This document shows positions 1 through 6,489 of a DNA stretch of 10,735 bases, in pieces (within the stretch, counting starts at the first letter, position 1; each line of letters opens with the position of its first letter). A program made the translations under genes and the position numbers. The notes beneath the pieces are model-generated. The model saw only the letters and a program-made list of their open reading frames with translations. It searched no databases and was not told the origin of the DNA. Source of the stretch: an uncultured Collinsella sp. (lineage in GTDB: Bacteria > Actinomycetota > Coriobacteriia > Coriobacteriales > Coriobacteriaceae); assembly GCA_900541785.1 (NCBI GenBank), contig UQKY01000058.1, positions 1-10,735 on the forward strand, written 5' to 3'.

Positions 1-54
1 CTGGTGATCTCCGCCTTGAGAGGGCGGCGTCCTAAACCGCTAGACGAACGGGCC
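1..54 (-). tRNA. tRNA-Glu (CTC), 3' end cut off by the window edge
   Basis: Read on the minus strand, this begins with the acceptor arm GGCCCGT (54-48). A D-arm follows (GTCT ... AGGAC), then an anticodon stem CCGCC/GGCGG (27-23 with 15-11) closing the 7-nt loop CTCTCAA. The anticodon CTC, at 20-18, reads the glutamate codon GAG. The variable region and the start of the T-stem (CACCAG) are visible before the sequence stops. The T-loop, the 3' acceptor strand and any encoded CCA lie outside, so it cannot be seen whether the gene encodes its own CCA. About 54 of roughly 75 nt are present. Confidence 0.93.
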
Positions 55-88
55 ACATGACATCTGCACAGCCGTGCTGCGAGGAAAT

Positions 89-117
89 ATATTACGGGAC
101 AAAAAACGCAAGCGCAA
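89..117 (-). promoter_or_regulatory. Promoter of the tRNA-Glu gene
   Basis: On the minus strand a -35 box TTGCGC (117-112) is followed by exactly 17 nt and a -10 box TAATAT (94-89). The predicted start is about 30 nt before the mature tRNA, a normal distance for a processed leader. A small hairpin (TGCCGA/TCGGCA, 133-138 with 146-151) lies just upstream. It may be a weak end for read-through from cca, but it lacks a proper U-run. Confidence 0.55.
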
Positions 118-175
118 GAAGAAATTCCAAATTGCCGAAAAATTGTCGGCAGGTTATGGAACGCGCAGGTCAGCC

Positions 176-287
176 GGGTAGCTAATTTGGGACGGGGCTA
201 TTTTAGCTACCTCTGCCAAAATCACAATCGGTTCGTCCGATTGACAGCAGGAGCAGCTAAAAAAGCCCCGTCCCAAATTAACTACCC
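176..287. repeat. Long imperfect inverted repeat overlapping the cca stop codon (33-nt arms)
   Basis: The arms 176-208 and 255-287 are reverse complements over 33 nt with two mismatches, and the inner 26 nt (183-208 with 255-280) have one. The core is TTTGGGACGGGGCT / AGCCCCGTCCCAAA. The 46-nt centre holds a further perfect hairpin, AATCGG-TTCGT-CCGATT. The right arm contains the cca stop codon (282-284), so the repeat forms the 3' end of the cca message. There is no U-run after the stem on the minus strand, so it is not an ordinary terminator. In minus-strand RNA one mismatch becomes a G-U pair and the other a U-U. The family is unknown to me. Confidence 0.85.
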
Positions 288-1676
288 CAGGTTGAGATGA
301 GCCAGGAGGGCTTCACGCTCGTTGGGAATGTTGTCTTCGATCACGGCATCGAGGGCGGCGTTGAGCAGCTGCCCCAACTCCGGCCCGGGCTTGACGCCCG
401 CGCGGATCAAATCCCCACCATTGATGGCGAGCATCTTGAGCGTATAGGGCTCCCCCGCCGCCAGCAAATCACGAGTCAGCGTGCGCATCTCCTCGATCGT
501 CTCGACGTAATAGAAGCACGAGGGCGCCTTGCCAAGCGTATCGGCACGCTTAAGGTCCATGAGCTCGTCCATCAGACGCGGCGTATCGACACCCTCGCCC
601 GAAAGAGAGCGCATCATATTGAGCAGGCAGGATCGCTCGGGACGAAGCGGCTTGTCATGGTATTTGATCAGCAGGCACACATCGCGCACCAAATCGTGCG
701 AGAGCGCCAGGCGATCCATGATGACACGCGCCTTCTTGGCGCCGAGCTCGGGATGGCCGTAGAAGTGTCCGCTGCCGGCGTGATCGACCGTAAAGCAATC
801 GGGCTTGGAAACGTCGTGCAAAAAAGCCGCCCACATAAGGCTCGAAGAGGGCGCGACGCCGTCGCACAGCGCCAGCTCCCCTGCCACCGTCAGCACGCGG
901 GCGATGTGCTCGTAAACGTTAAACGCATGATAGACGCTGCGCTGATCAAACCCGCGAGCGGGCGCGAGCTCGGGCACGGCGGCACAAACAAGCTCGGGGT
1001 AGCGCAGCATCGCGTCTCCCCCGTGGCCGGTCGAAAGAATGCCCTCAAGCTCAATACCCACGCGCTCGCGTGCCACGGCATCGAGCAGCGGCGCGCACTC
1101 GGCAAGTGCCTGTTTGGTCTTAGGCTCGATCATAAAATCCAGACGGCAGGCAAAACGCACCGCGCGCAGCATGCGAAGGGCGTCCTCATTAAAACGACGA
1201 TTAGGATCCCCGACGGCGCGGATCAACCTGCGCTCCAGGTCGCCCTGGCCATCGTAGCGGTCGACAAGACCGCGCACGGGATGCCAGGCCATAGCGTTAA
1301 CGGTAAAGTCGCGGCGCGCCAGATCGTCCTCAAGCGACGCCGCACGCTCCACACTCTGGGGATGACGGCCATCGGTGTAAAAGCCGTCCAGGCGGTAGGT
1401 GGTGACCTCAATGCGCTCGTCATCGCAAATGGCCGTGATGCCGCCAAATTTAATGCCTGACTCAACCACGGCAATATCAGCCGCCTCGAGCGCCGCCTTG
1501 GACTCCTGCCACAGGCCGCTACAACACATGTCAACATCGTGGCTGGGGCGCCCCATCAGGGCATCACGTACCCAACCGCCTACGTACCAAGCCTCAAGAC
1601 CAACCGCCTCAAGCGCGCGTAGGACGCGCAGGGAGGCATCGGTCGGCTGCGTACCGTTGAGCGAAACATTGCACAT
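282..1676 (-). CDS. cca: CCA-adding tRNA nucleotidyltransferase with HD domain
   Basis: Class II tRNA nucleotidyltransferase, which builds or repairs the 3'-CCA end of tRNAs from CTP and ATP without a nucleic-acid template. The N-terminal catalytic head shows GGWVRD (33-38) and the metal-binding DVD (47-49), then RRDFTVNA (121-128). The nucleotide-selecting motif EDALR (164-168) follows. A central HD domain carries LHDVSKPD (H287, D288), and the C-terminal tail has the LAINGGDLI segment typical of bacterial enzymes. The length of 464 aa fits the HD-containing type. I chose the ATG at 1676 because AGGAGG lies 8 nt before it. A GTG 18 nt further upstream (1694) would put this ribosome binding site inside the gene. 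It is transcribed apart from the kinase upstream, which ends in a terminator. The next gene is a tRNA, which fits its role but may be chance. Confidence 0.95.
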   Translation of the reverse strand: MCNVSLNGTQPTDASLRVLRALEAVGLEAWYVGGWVRDALMGRPSHDVDMCCSGLWQESKAALEAADIAVVESGIKFGGITAICDDERIEVTTYRLDGFYTDGRHPQSVERAASLEDDLARRDFTVNAMAWHPVRGLVDRYDGQGDLERRLIRAVGDPNRRFNEDALRMLRAVRFACRLDFMIEPKTKQALAECAPLLDAVARERVGIELEGILSTGHGGDAMLRYPELVCAAVPELAPARGFDQRSVYHAFNVYEHIARVLTVAGELALCDGVAPSSSLMWAAFLHDVSKPDCFTVDHAGSGHFYGHPELGAKKARVIMDRLALSHDLVRDVCLLIKYHDKPLRPERSCLLNMMRSLSGEGVDTPRLMDELMDLKRADTLGKAPSCFYYVETIEEMRTLTRDLLAAGEPYTLKMLAINGGDLIRAGVKPGPELGQLLNAALDAVIEDNIPNEREALLAHLNLG

Positions 1677-1723
1677 GCCTAAGGCCTCCTGCACTTGCGA
1701 GCGTTAATCGATGGTTCTCAAGA

Positions 1724-1729
1724 AGTCTA
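1724..1729 (-). promoter_or_regulatory. Possible extended -10 promoter of cca
   Basis: On the minus strand TAGACT is preceded by TG plus one base (TGTTAGACT), an extended -10 pattern, about 48 nt before the chosen cca start. No convincing -35 box sits 16-18 nt upstream. The terminator at 1814-1849 isolates cca from the kinase gene, so a promoter is needed somewhere in 1680-1810. This is the best candidate I see. Confidence 0.35.
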
Positions 1730-1813
1730 ACAAGAAACGGGAAAGCGCGCACACGCAATCGCGTCGTCGATTCGATAAAACGAGACAGCAGACGCCATAT
1801 ACGTTAAGCGCGC

Positions 1814-1849
1814 AAAAAACACCCGCCTCGGAGATCCAAAGCGGGTGTT
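1814..1849 (-). terminator. Intrinsic terminator of the second kinase gene
   Basis: On the minus strand a perfect 9-bp stem, AACACCCGC/GCGGGTGTT (1849-1841 with 1826-1818), has a 14-nt loop. Its 3' side runs into six U residues (1819-1814). It starts about 22 nt after the stop codon of the kinase at 1872-2804. Confidence 0.9.
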
Positions 1850-1871
1850 CGGCAACGATGTATCGATGCGG

Positions 1872-2804
1872 CTAGCAGACCTGACGAACTTCGATGTTCT
1901 TCTTGTATTCGTCCACCTTGGCAAAATCGCCCAAGCCCGGGCACTCGACCACGTTGGCGCCGGTGGCCATCGAAAGGCGCAGGGCGTCCTCGACGCGCTC
2001 GGGGGCGTCGTGCCACACGGACAAGAAGGCAGCAAGCGAGGAATCGCCGGCGCAGACCGTCGACAGCAGCTTGACCTCAAAGGTACGGTTGGCAAACCAG
2101 ATGTGCTCGCCGTTGGAGAAGTACGCGCCGTCGCCACCGAGGGTCAGCAGAACATTCTTGGCGCCCTTGGCGTGCAGCTCGGCCATAGCAGTCTTGACGG
2201 ACTCGTCGTCGCCACCGCTCACCTTAATGCCAAAAATGTCGAGCAGCTCGTCGTCGTTGGGCTTAATGAGCAACGGCTCCATGGCAATAAGATCGGCCAG
2301 CTGATGGCTCGAGATATCGAGCACGAACTCAGCGCCCTTGGCCTTCACGCGACGCAGGACCTCGGCCAGGAAACCCTCGGAGGTATTGGGGGGCAGCGAG
2401 CCGCTGATAACCAGGCAGGTCATGTCGTCGAGCGAATCAATAAGCTCAAACATCTCCTGCTCGTTGGCTTCGTTAATGGCGGCACCGGCATTGACCATGT
2501 TGTACTCGGTGTCGGGACCGGCGTTGAGGAACACGTTGACTCGCGTGATGCCGTCAGTCCACACGGGCTTAACGGGCACGCCAAGGGCCTCGGCGCCCTT
2601 AACGATGAACTCGCCCGAGAAGCCGGCGAAGAAGCCCAGGATCGTGGTGTCGACGCCGTAGTGGTCGAGCGTAAACGAGACGTTGAGGCCCTTGCCGTTG
2701 GGGGTGTAGACCGCGTTGCGGGTGCGCGTAACGGTATTGGCGGACAGGCCGTCGCAGGAGATGTTGTAGTCAATGGCGGGATTTGCAGTGAGCGTATAAA
2801 TCAT
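1872..2804 (-). CDS. fruK: PfkB-family sugar-phosphate kinase, probable 1-phosphofructokinase (paralogue 2)
   Basis: A 310-aa ribokinase/PfkB-fold kinase, probably converting fructose-1-phosphate and ATP to fructose-1,6-bisphosphate in the cytosol. Visible family marks are TANPAID (sugar-binding Asp12), NGKGLNVS (36-43), R88, SGSLPP (134-139), KPNDDEL (181-187) and the active-site segment STVCAGD (248-254), with D254 as catalytic base. In most relatives the first segment reads GGKGxN and the last GAGD. Here the first glycine is Asn36 and the anion-hole glycine is Cys251. Asn41, which contacts the sugar phosphate in the family, is kept. The ATG at 2804 was preferred over the GTG at 2819 because AAAGGA sits 7 nt before it. 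It has its own promoter and terminator. Tagatose-6-phosphate kinase (LacC type) is an alternative, but nearby fruA favours fructose. Confidence 0.88.
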   Translation of the reverse strand: MIYTLTANPAIDYNISCDGLSANTVTRTRNAVYTPNGKGLNVSFTLDHYGVDTTILGFFAGFSGEFIVKGAEALGVPVKPVWTDGITRVNVFLNAGPDTEYNMVNAGAAINEANEQEMFELIDSLDDMTCLVISGSLPPNTSEGFLAEVLRRVKAKGAEFVLDISSHQLADLIAMEPLLIKPNDDELLDIFGIKVSGGDDESVKTAMAELHAKGAKNVLLTLGGDGAYFSNGEHIWFANRTFEVKLLSTVCAGDSSLAAFLSVWHDAPERVEDALRLSMATGANVVECPGLGDFAKVDEYKKNIEVRQVC

Positions 2805-2812
2805 GAATGTTC

Positions 2813-2844
2813 CTTTCACGAAGCATCGTGTTAATGAAAGTATA
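2813..2844 (-). promoter_or_regulatory. -10 box and overlapping TGAAAG/CTTTCA operator of the second kinase
   Basis: On the minus strand the -10 box TATACT (2844-2839) runs directly into CTTTCA (2840-2835). Sixteen nt later comes TGAAAG (2818-2813), whose AAAGGA part is also the ribosome binding site. Between them CACGA-AGCA-TCGTG forms a small hairpin. The fruA promoter has the same plan: TAAACT overlapping CTTTCA, then TGAAAG after 17 nt. No good -35 box is visible, as in activator- or repressor-governed promoters. A protein bound here could block both transcription and translation. Binding by the RpiR protein is inferred. Confidence 0.5.
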
Positions 2845-2926
2845 TTCCACGCTTCGGCAAAAGGCTACAACAACTCGGTGAACGGTGTGGAACGCGTGAA
2901 GTGCGGCGCCGAAATTCGGGAGGGAC

Positions 2927-2960
2927 AAAAAACGGCGCCCCGATTAAAACCGGGACGCCG
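2927..2960 (-). terminator. Intrinsic terminator of the first kinase gene
   Basis: On the minus strand the 10-bp stem CGGCGTCCCG/CGGGGCGCCG (2960-2951 with 2942-2933) contains one G-U pair. It has an 8-nt AU-rich loop and six U residues after it (2932-2927). It lies about 28 nt past the stop codon at 2988 and separates the two kinase genes into different transcripts. Confidence 0.92.
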
Positions 2961-2987
2961 CATGCGCACGAATATGTCGCTTTTCGC

Positions 2988-3920
2988 TTACTTACGATCG
3001 AGCTTACGGACAGCAACGCGCTTGCTGTACTCATCGACGTGACCGAAGTCACCGATGCCCACGGACTCGGCAACGTTGGCGCCGGTGGCCATAGCGAGCT
3101 TCATGGCCTCCTCGACGTTGTCGCGATCCCTGTACCACTTGTGCAGGAACGCAGCGAGGGTGCAATCGCCGGCGCAGACAGAAGAGACCAGCTTGATGTT
3201 GAACTCGCGCTTGGCATACCAGATGTCCTCGCCGTTGGAGAAGTAAGCGTCGCCGCGGCTACCACGGGTGAGCAGCACGTTCTGGACGCCGGCGTCGTGG
3301 GCGAGCTTCATGGCAACGCGGACCTCGTCGTCGGTGTCGACCGGCACGCCAAAGATAGCCTTCATCTCGTGATGGTTCGGCTTGATGAGCAGCGGCTTCT
3401 TGTGAGCGAGCTCCTTGAGCTTGTCGGAGGACAGGTCCAGGACGACGTCGGCGCCACGGGCCTGAGCGTGCTCCATGACCTGAGCCAGGAAGTCGGGCGT
3501 AGCTTTGGGAGGCACGGAACCGGAGACGATCAGGCACTCAAGGTCGCCCGCGGTGTCCAGGATGTTGTAGAGCTCCTCCTGGTGCTGCGGCGTAATCGGG
3601 GCGCCGGGGTTCAGGATGCCGTACTCGTGCTGGCCATCGTTGACGTAGGTGTTGATACGCGTGATGCCGTCGGTCCAAACCGGGCGGCACAGGCAACCCA
3701 GATTCATGACCTCCTCGACGATGAACTTGCCCGTGAAGCCGGCGAAGAAGCCGAGCGCGACGGTGTCGACGCCCATCTTCTTAAAGGCGAAGGACACGTC
3801 GAGGCCCTTGCCGTTAGCCGTGTAGCTGGCCGAGCCGGTGCGGACGTTCTCGTCGGGCTCGAGCGGAGAGCTCGAAACCGTCATGTCGACAGCCGGATTA
3901 GCGGTTAGCGTGTAGAACAT
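2988..3920 (-). CDS. fruK: PfkB-family sugar-phosphate kinase, probable 1-phosphofructokinase (paralogue 1)
   Basis: A 310-aa PfkB-family kinase that aligns with its neighbour almost without gaps, so the pair arose by tandem duplication and then diverged widely. Motifs are TANPAVD (Asp12), NGKGLDVS (36-43), R88, SGSVPP (133-138), KPNHHEM (180-186) and SSVCAGD (246-252, catalytic Asp252). It shares the Asn36 and Cys249 replacements with the other copy. It also has Asp41 where the family, including the other copy, has the sugar-phosphate-contacting Asn. That change could shift substrate choice, so this copy is the less certain 1-phosphofructokinase. The ATG at 3920 follows AGGGGG by 8-9 nt. It lies 74 nt after ptsI with no terminator between, so it is probably co-transcribed with ptsH-ptsI, and it ends at a strong terminator. 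Confidence 0.87.
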   Translation of the reverse strand: MFYTLTANPAVDMTVSSSPLEPDENVRTGSASYTANGKGLDVSFAFKKMGVDTVALGFFAGFTGKFIVEEVMNLGCLCRPVWTDGITRINTYVNDGQHEYGILNPGAPITPQHQEELYNILDTAGDLECLIVSGSVPPKATPDFLAQVMEHAQARGADVVLDLSSDKLKELAHKKPLLIKPNHHEMKAIFGVPVDTDDEVRVAMKLAHDAGVQNVLLTRGSRGDAYFSNGEDIWYAKREFNIKLVSSVCAGDCTLAAFLHKWYRDRDNVEEAMKLAMATGANVAESVGIGDFGHVDEYSKRVAVRKLDRK

Positions 3921-3947
3921 TTACAGTACCCCCTGTATATGTGAGGG

Positions 3948-3977
3948 CCGCGTGGCCGGCCCATTCCAACCACGCGG
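3948..3977 (-). other. GC-rich hairpin between ptsI and the first kinase
   Basis: CCGCGTGG and CCACGCGG (3948-3955 with 3970-3977) form a perfect 8-bp stem around a 14-nt loop. On the minus strand no U-run follows, so termination is unlikely. It may set message stability or processing between the ptsI and kinase cistrons. Confidence 0.5.
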
Positions 3978-3994
3978 TTACCTCTGATACCAAA

Positions 3995-5698
3995 TTAACG
4001 AGCTGCGGACTCGAGCAGTGCCTTGACCTCGGCGGCAGTGTTGCAGGCGAGCGCCTTCTCGGCGAGCTCGTCGCACTCGGCCTTGGTCCACTGGCTGATG
4101 GTCTTGCGGGCGCGCAGGATCGACGGAGCGCTCATCGAGAACTCCTCCAGGCCCCAGCTGATCAGCAGCGGCTCAAGCAGCGGATCGGCAGCGGCCTCGC
4201 CGCACATGCCGACCATGATGCCGGCCTTCACGCCGCTCTCGATGATGTTCTTGAGCGAGCGGAGCACGGCGGGATAGTACACCTGGTACAGGTTGGAGAT
4301 GGTGTCGTTGCCACGGTCGGCGCACATGGTGTAGCCGATCAGGTCGTTGGTGCCGATGGAGAAGAAGTCGGCGACCTCGGCCAGGCGGTCAGCGAGCAGC
4401 GAAGCGGCGGGCGTCTCAACCATGATGCCGACCTCGATGTTCTCGTTGAACTTGCGACCCTCTTCGGTCAGCTCGGCCTTGCACTGCTCGACGAGCTCCT
4501 TGACAGCCACGACCTCCTCGACGCAGGTGACGAGTGGGATCATGATCTTGACGTCACCAAAGGCGCTGGCGCGCAGCAGGGCGCGGAGCTGGACCTTGTA
4601 CTGGTCGGGATTGGCCAGGCAGTAACGCACGGCGCGGAAGCCCATGAAGGGGTTGTCTTCCTTGACCATGTGCAGGTACGGGATCTCCTTGTCGCCGCCC
4701 ACATCGAGCGTACGGATAATGACCGGAGCGCCCTTGAGCGCGCTGGCGACCTTGCGGTAGGCGTTGAACTGCTCCTCCTCGGAAGGAAGCTCAGCAGAGT
4801 CCATGAACAGGAACTCAGAGCGGAACAGACCGATAGCTTCGGCGTCGTGATCGAGCGCGTTGGGCACGTCATCGGGGTTACCGATGTTGCAGGCAATGAT
4901 CTTCTTGATGCCATCGGCAGTCACAGAAGGCTTGCCGCGGAAGGCCTCGAGAGCCGCCTTCTCGGCAGCGAAGGCCTCGGCCTTGGCGGTGTAGGAAGCG
5001 AGCGTCTCCTCGTCGGGATCGGCCTCGACAACGCCCTTGCCACCGTCGACGACGACGGTCATACCGTTGCGAAGCGCGGTGCAGCTGTTAGAGACCGAAA
5101 GGACAGCCGGAATCTCGAGGGCACGCGCGATGATCGCGGAGTGCGACGTGCGGCCACCGGTCTCGGTAACAATGCCGGCAACGTGAGCCTTATCGATCGT
5201 GGCGGTCATGGACGGCGTAAGGTCGTGCACGACAACGACGGTGTTCTCGGGCAGGACGGAGAGGTCGACGACCTCCTTGCCCAGCAGCTCGGCCAGAATA
5301 CCGGTGCGGATGTCGGCGATGTCGGCCGCGCGCAGACGGAACATCTCGTCGTCCATGGACAGGAACATGTTCTCGAACATGGTCGAGGTGTCCATGAGCG
5401 CCTGCTCGGCGCAGGTGCCGCCGTCAATGGCGGCGTTGATGGCGTCGGTCATGCCCGGATCCTGAGCCAGGACAATGTGTCCGCTCATGATCTCGGCCTC
5501 GGCCTCGCCCACCGTCTCCTTCATGTGGTCGGCCTGAGCCTGGGTCTTCTCACAGAAGACCGAAAGAGCGTTCTGATAGCGCTCCTTCTCTGCTGCCGAA
5601 TCAGCAACCTCGTGCGGCTCAAACGTCAAGTCGGGATCGACGGCGACCATGACGGTGCCGATGCCGATGCCCTCGGATGCGTTGACTCCCTGATACAT
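3995..5698 (-). CDS. ptsI: PTS Enzyme I, phosphoenolpyruvate-protein phosphotransferase
   Basis: Cytosolic Enzyme I takes phosphate from phosphoenolpyruvate on a histidine and passes it to HPr, feeding every PTS sugar transporter in the cell. In order: an N-terminal HPr-binding/phosphohistidine domain with GGRTSHSAI (active His186), a linker, then the PEP-binding TIM barrel. The barrel carries GLFRSEFLF (R293-type), IIRTLDVGGDK (R329), VGIMVETP (E428), GTNDLIGYT (D452) and GMCGEAAADP (Cys499). The length of 567 aa is normal. Two ATGs, at 5704 and 5698, follow GGAGAGAGGA. The second has AGAGG 7 nt before it and gives MYQGVNAS, closest to the usual beginning, so I used it; the first adds only two residues. 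It follows ptsH by about 130 nt. No codon TTA, CTA or TCA occurs in the whole gene, since its mirror frame is open throughout. This suggests strong selection for expression. Confidence 0.97.
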   Translation of the reverse strand: MYQGVNASEGIGIGTVMVAVDPDLTFEPHEVADSAAEKERYQNALSVFCEKTQAQADHMKETVGEAEAEIMSGHIVLAQDPGMTDAINAAIDGGTCAEQALMDTSTMFENMFLSMDDEMFRLRAADIADIRTGILAELLGKEVVDLSVLPENTVVVVHDLTPSMTATIDKAHVAGIVTETGGRTSHSAIIARALEIPAVLSVSNSCTALRNGMTVVVDGGKGVVEADPDEETLASYTAKAEAFAAEKAALEAFRGKPSVTADGIKKIIACNIGNPDDVPNALDHDAEAIGLFRSEFLFMDSAELPSEEEQFNAYRKVASALKGAPVIIRTLDVGGDKEIPYLHMVKEDNPFMGFRAVRYCLANPDQYKVQLRALLRASAFGDVKIMIPLVTCVEEVVAVKELVEQCKAELTEEGRKFNENIEVGIMVETPAASLLADRLAEVADFFSIGTNDLIGYTMCADRGNDTISNLYQVYYPAVLRSLKNIIESGVKAGIMVGMCGEAAADPLLEPLLISWGLEEFSMSAPSILRARKTISQWTKAECDELAEKALACNTAAEVKALLESAAR

Positions 5699-5749
5699 TC
5701 CCATTCCTCTCTCCGTGTCATGTGATAAAGCGTTTTGCCATATCCATGA

Positions 5750-5785
5750 CAAAAGAGCGCAGCTACCTTGAACAGGTCACTGCGC
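5750..5785 (-). terminator. Weak terminator or attenuator between ptsH and ptsI
   Basis: On the minus strand GCGCAG/CTGCGC (5785-5780 with 5762-5757) encloses an inner ACCT/AGGT stem across a small internal loop. UCUUUUG follows at once. The stem is interrupted and the U-run is short, so partial read-through is likely. That would give more HPr than Enzyme I from one promoter. Confidence 0.5.
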
Positions 5786-5830
5786 CCCCAAGTATGAACT
5801 TAATTGTTCAACATGCGACCCGTTTGAGTT

Positions 5831-6094
5831 CTACTCGCCAAGACCGCTCTTGATGAGCTCGATGGCAGCAGCCAGAGCCTCGGCCTCGTCGGCGCCGTCG
5901 CACTTGACCTCGACCTCGGTACCGCAAGGGATACCAGCAGCCATGAGGGCCATCGGGGACTTACCGTTGACCTCCTTCTCGGGGGTGACGACCGTCACGT
6001 CGCAGGCGTACTTGCCCATGGTGGAGGCGAAGAGGCCGGCCGGACGCATGTGAAGACCCTGCGGATTGACGAGGGTAGCCTTCTCAGAAACCAT
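5831..6094 (-). CDS. ptsH: PTS phosphocarrier protein HPr
   Basis: An 87-aa HPr, which carries phosphate from Enzyme I to the EIIA domains of sugar transporters. NPQGLHMRPAG places the phosphorylated histidine exactly at position 15 with Arg17, as in all HPr proteins. NGKSPMALM places a serine at position 46, the site that HPr kinase modifies in Firmicutes to control catabolite repression. Here it is followed by proline rather than the usual isoleucine or leucine, so regulation at this site is doubtful. A clear AAGGAG lies 6 nt before the ATG. ptsI follows downstream across a weak hairpin. It is the first gene of the ptsH-ptsI-kinase unit. No operator like those of fruA or the second kinase is visible upstream, which fits constitutive expression. 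Confidence 0.97.
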   Translation of the reverse strand: MVSEKATLVNPQGLHMRPAGLFASTMGKYACDVTVVTPEKEVNGKSPMALMAAGIPCGTEVEVKCDGADEAEALAAAIELIKSGLGE

Positions 6095-6159
6095 AATTGA
6101 CTCCTTTTTTGTGTTTAACCCCTGTCATGCATGCGGCAGGAGTCAGATTCACGACGTTG

Positions 6160-6165
6160 TTTATA
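6160..6165 (-). promoter_or_regulatory. Possible -10 box for ptsH
   Basis: On the minus strand TATAAA (5 of 6 consensus bases) lies about 66 nt before the ptsH start, in an AT-rich stretch unlike its surroundings. No clear -35 box is at the right distance. The leader would contain a small symmetric element (CCTG ... CATGCATG ... CAGG, about 6121-6140). Confidence 0.3.
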
Positions 6166-6232
6166 TTAACTCACATCAAACTGTTTTTCATTATGTTTCG
6201 GACGAATTGTTGGACAGATGTGTTTGTCGTCG

Positions 6233-6384
6233 GCTTGCTCGCCCACAGGGGGCCGGGCGCGGCCAGTGAGATTTCCTGCTCTACAGTCCTGCTCGCACGA
6301 AGAGCACATTAAGTGCTCTTCGGCTCGTGCGGAACTCGCGATAAATCTCACTGGCCGCGCCCGGCCCCCTGTGGGCGAGCAAGC
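6233..6384. repeat. Perfect 42-nt inverted repeat with nested hairpin
   Basis: The arms 6233-6274 and 6343-6384 are perfect reverse complements over all 42 positions. They begin GCTTGCTCGCCC and end CAGTGAGATTT, and are very GC-rich in the middle. The 68-nt centre contains another perfect 10-bp hairpin, CGAAGAGCAC/GTGCTCTTCG (6298-6307 with 6313-6322), with loop ATTAA. The whole could fold as one long rod in RNA of either strand or extrude as a cruciform in DNA. It stands between the fruA terminator and the ptsH promoter region. No target-site duplication or coding capacity is visible, so I do not call it a mobile element. Its identity is unknown. Confidence 0.9.
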
Positions 6385-6489
6385 TGCGGAAACTCAGTCG
6401 GTTCAGAGCAATATCGTGCGAACGGAATTCTGGCTGATTTGTTGTTCGCCTGATTGACCTGGTTGATGGGGTCTATCTATGCCTTTTTT

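Noticed and set aside
3941..5725. A 594-codon open frame on the plus strand opposite ptsI
   Set aside because: Mirror frame of ptsI, with composition dictated by ptsI codon use. The mirror frames opposite the two kinases (1845-2834, 2901-3908) and cca (297-1460) were rejected for the same reason.
6121..6220. A cre-like or CRP-like operator upstream of ptsH
   Set aside because: Only a half-site (TGTGA) is present, without a symmetric partner at the expected distance.
6385..6489. A small gene or promoter between the two intergenic repeats
   Set aside because: No reading frame with a ribosome binding site, and TTGACC (about 6454) has no matching -10 box at 16-18 nt.
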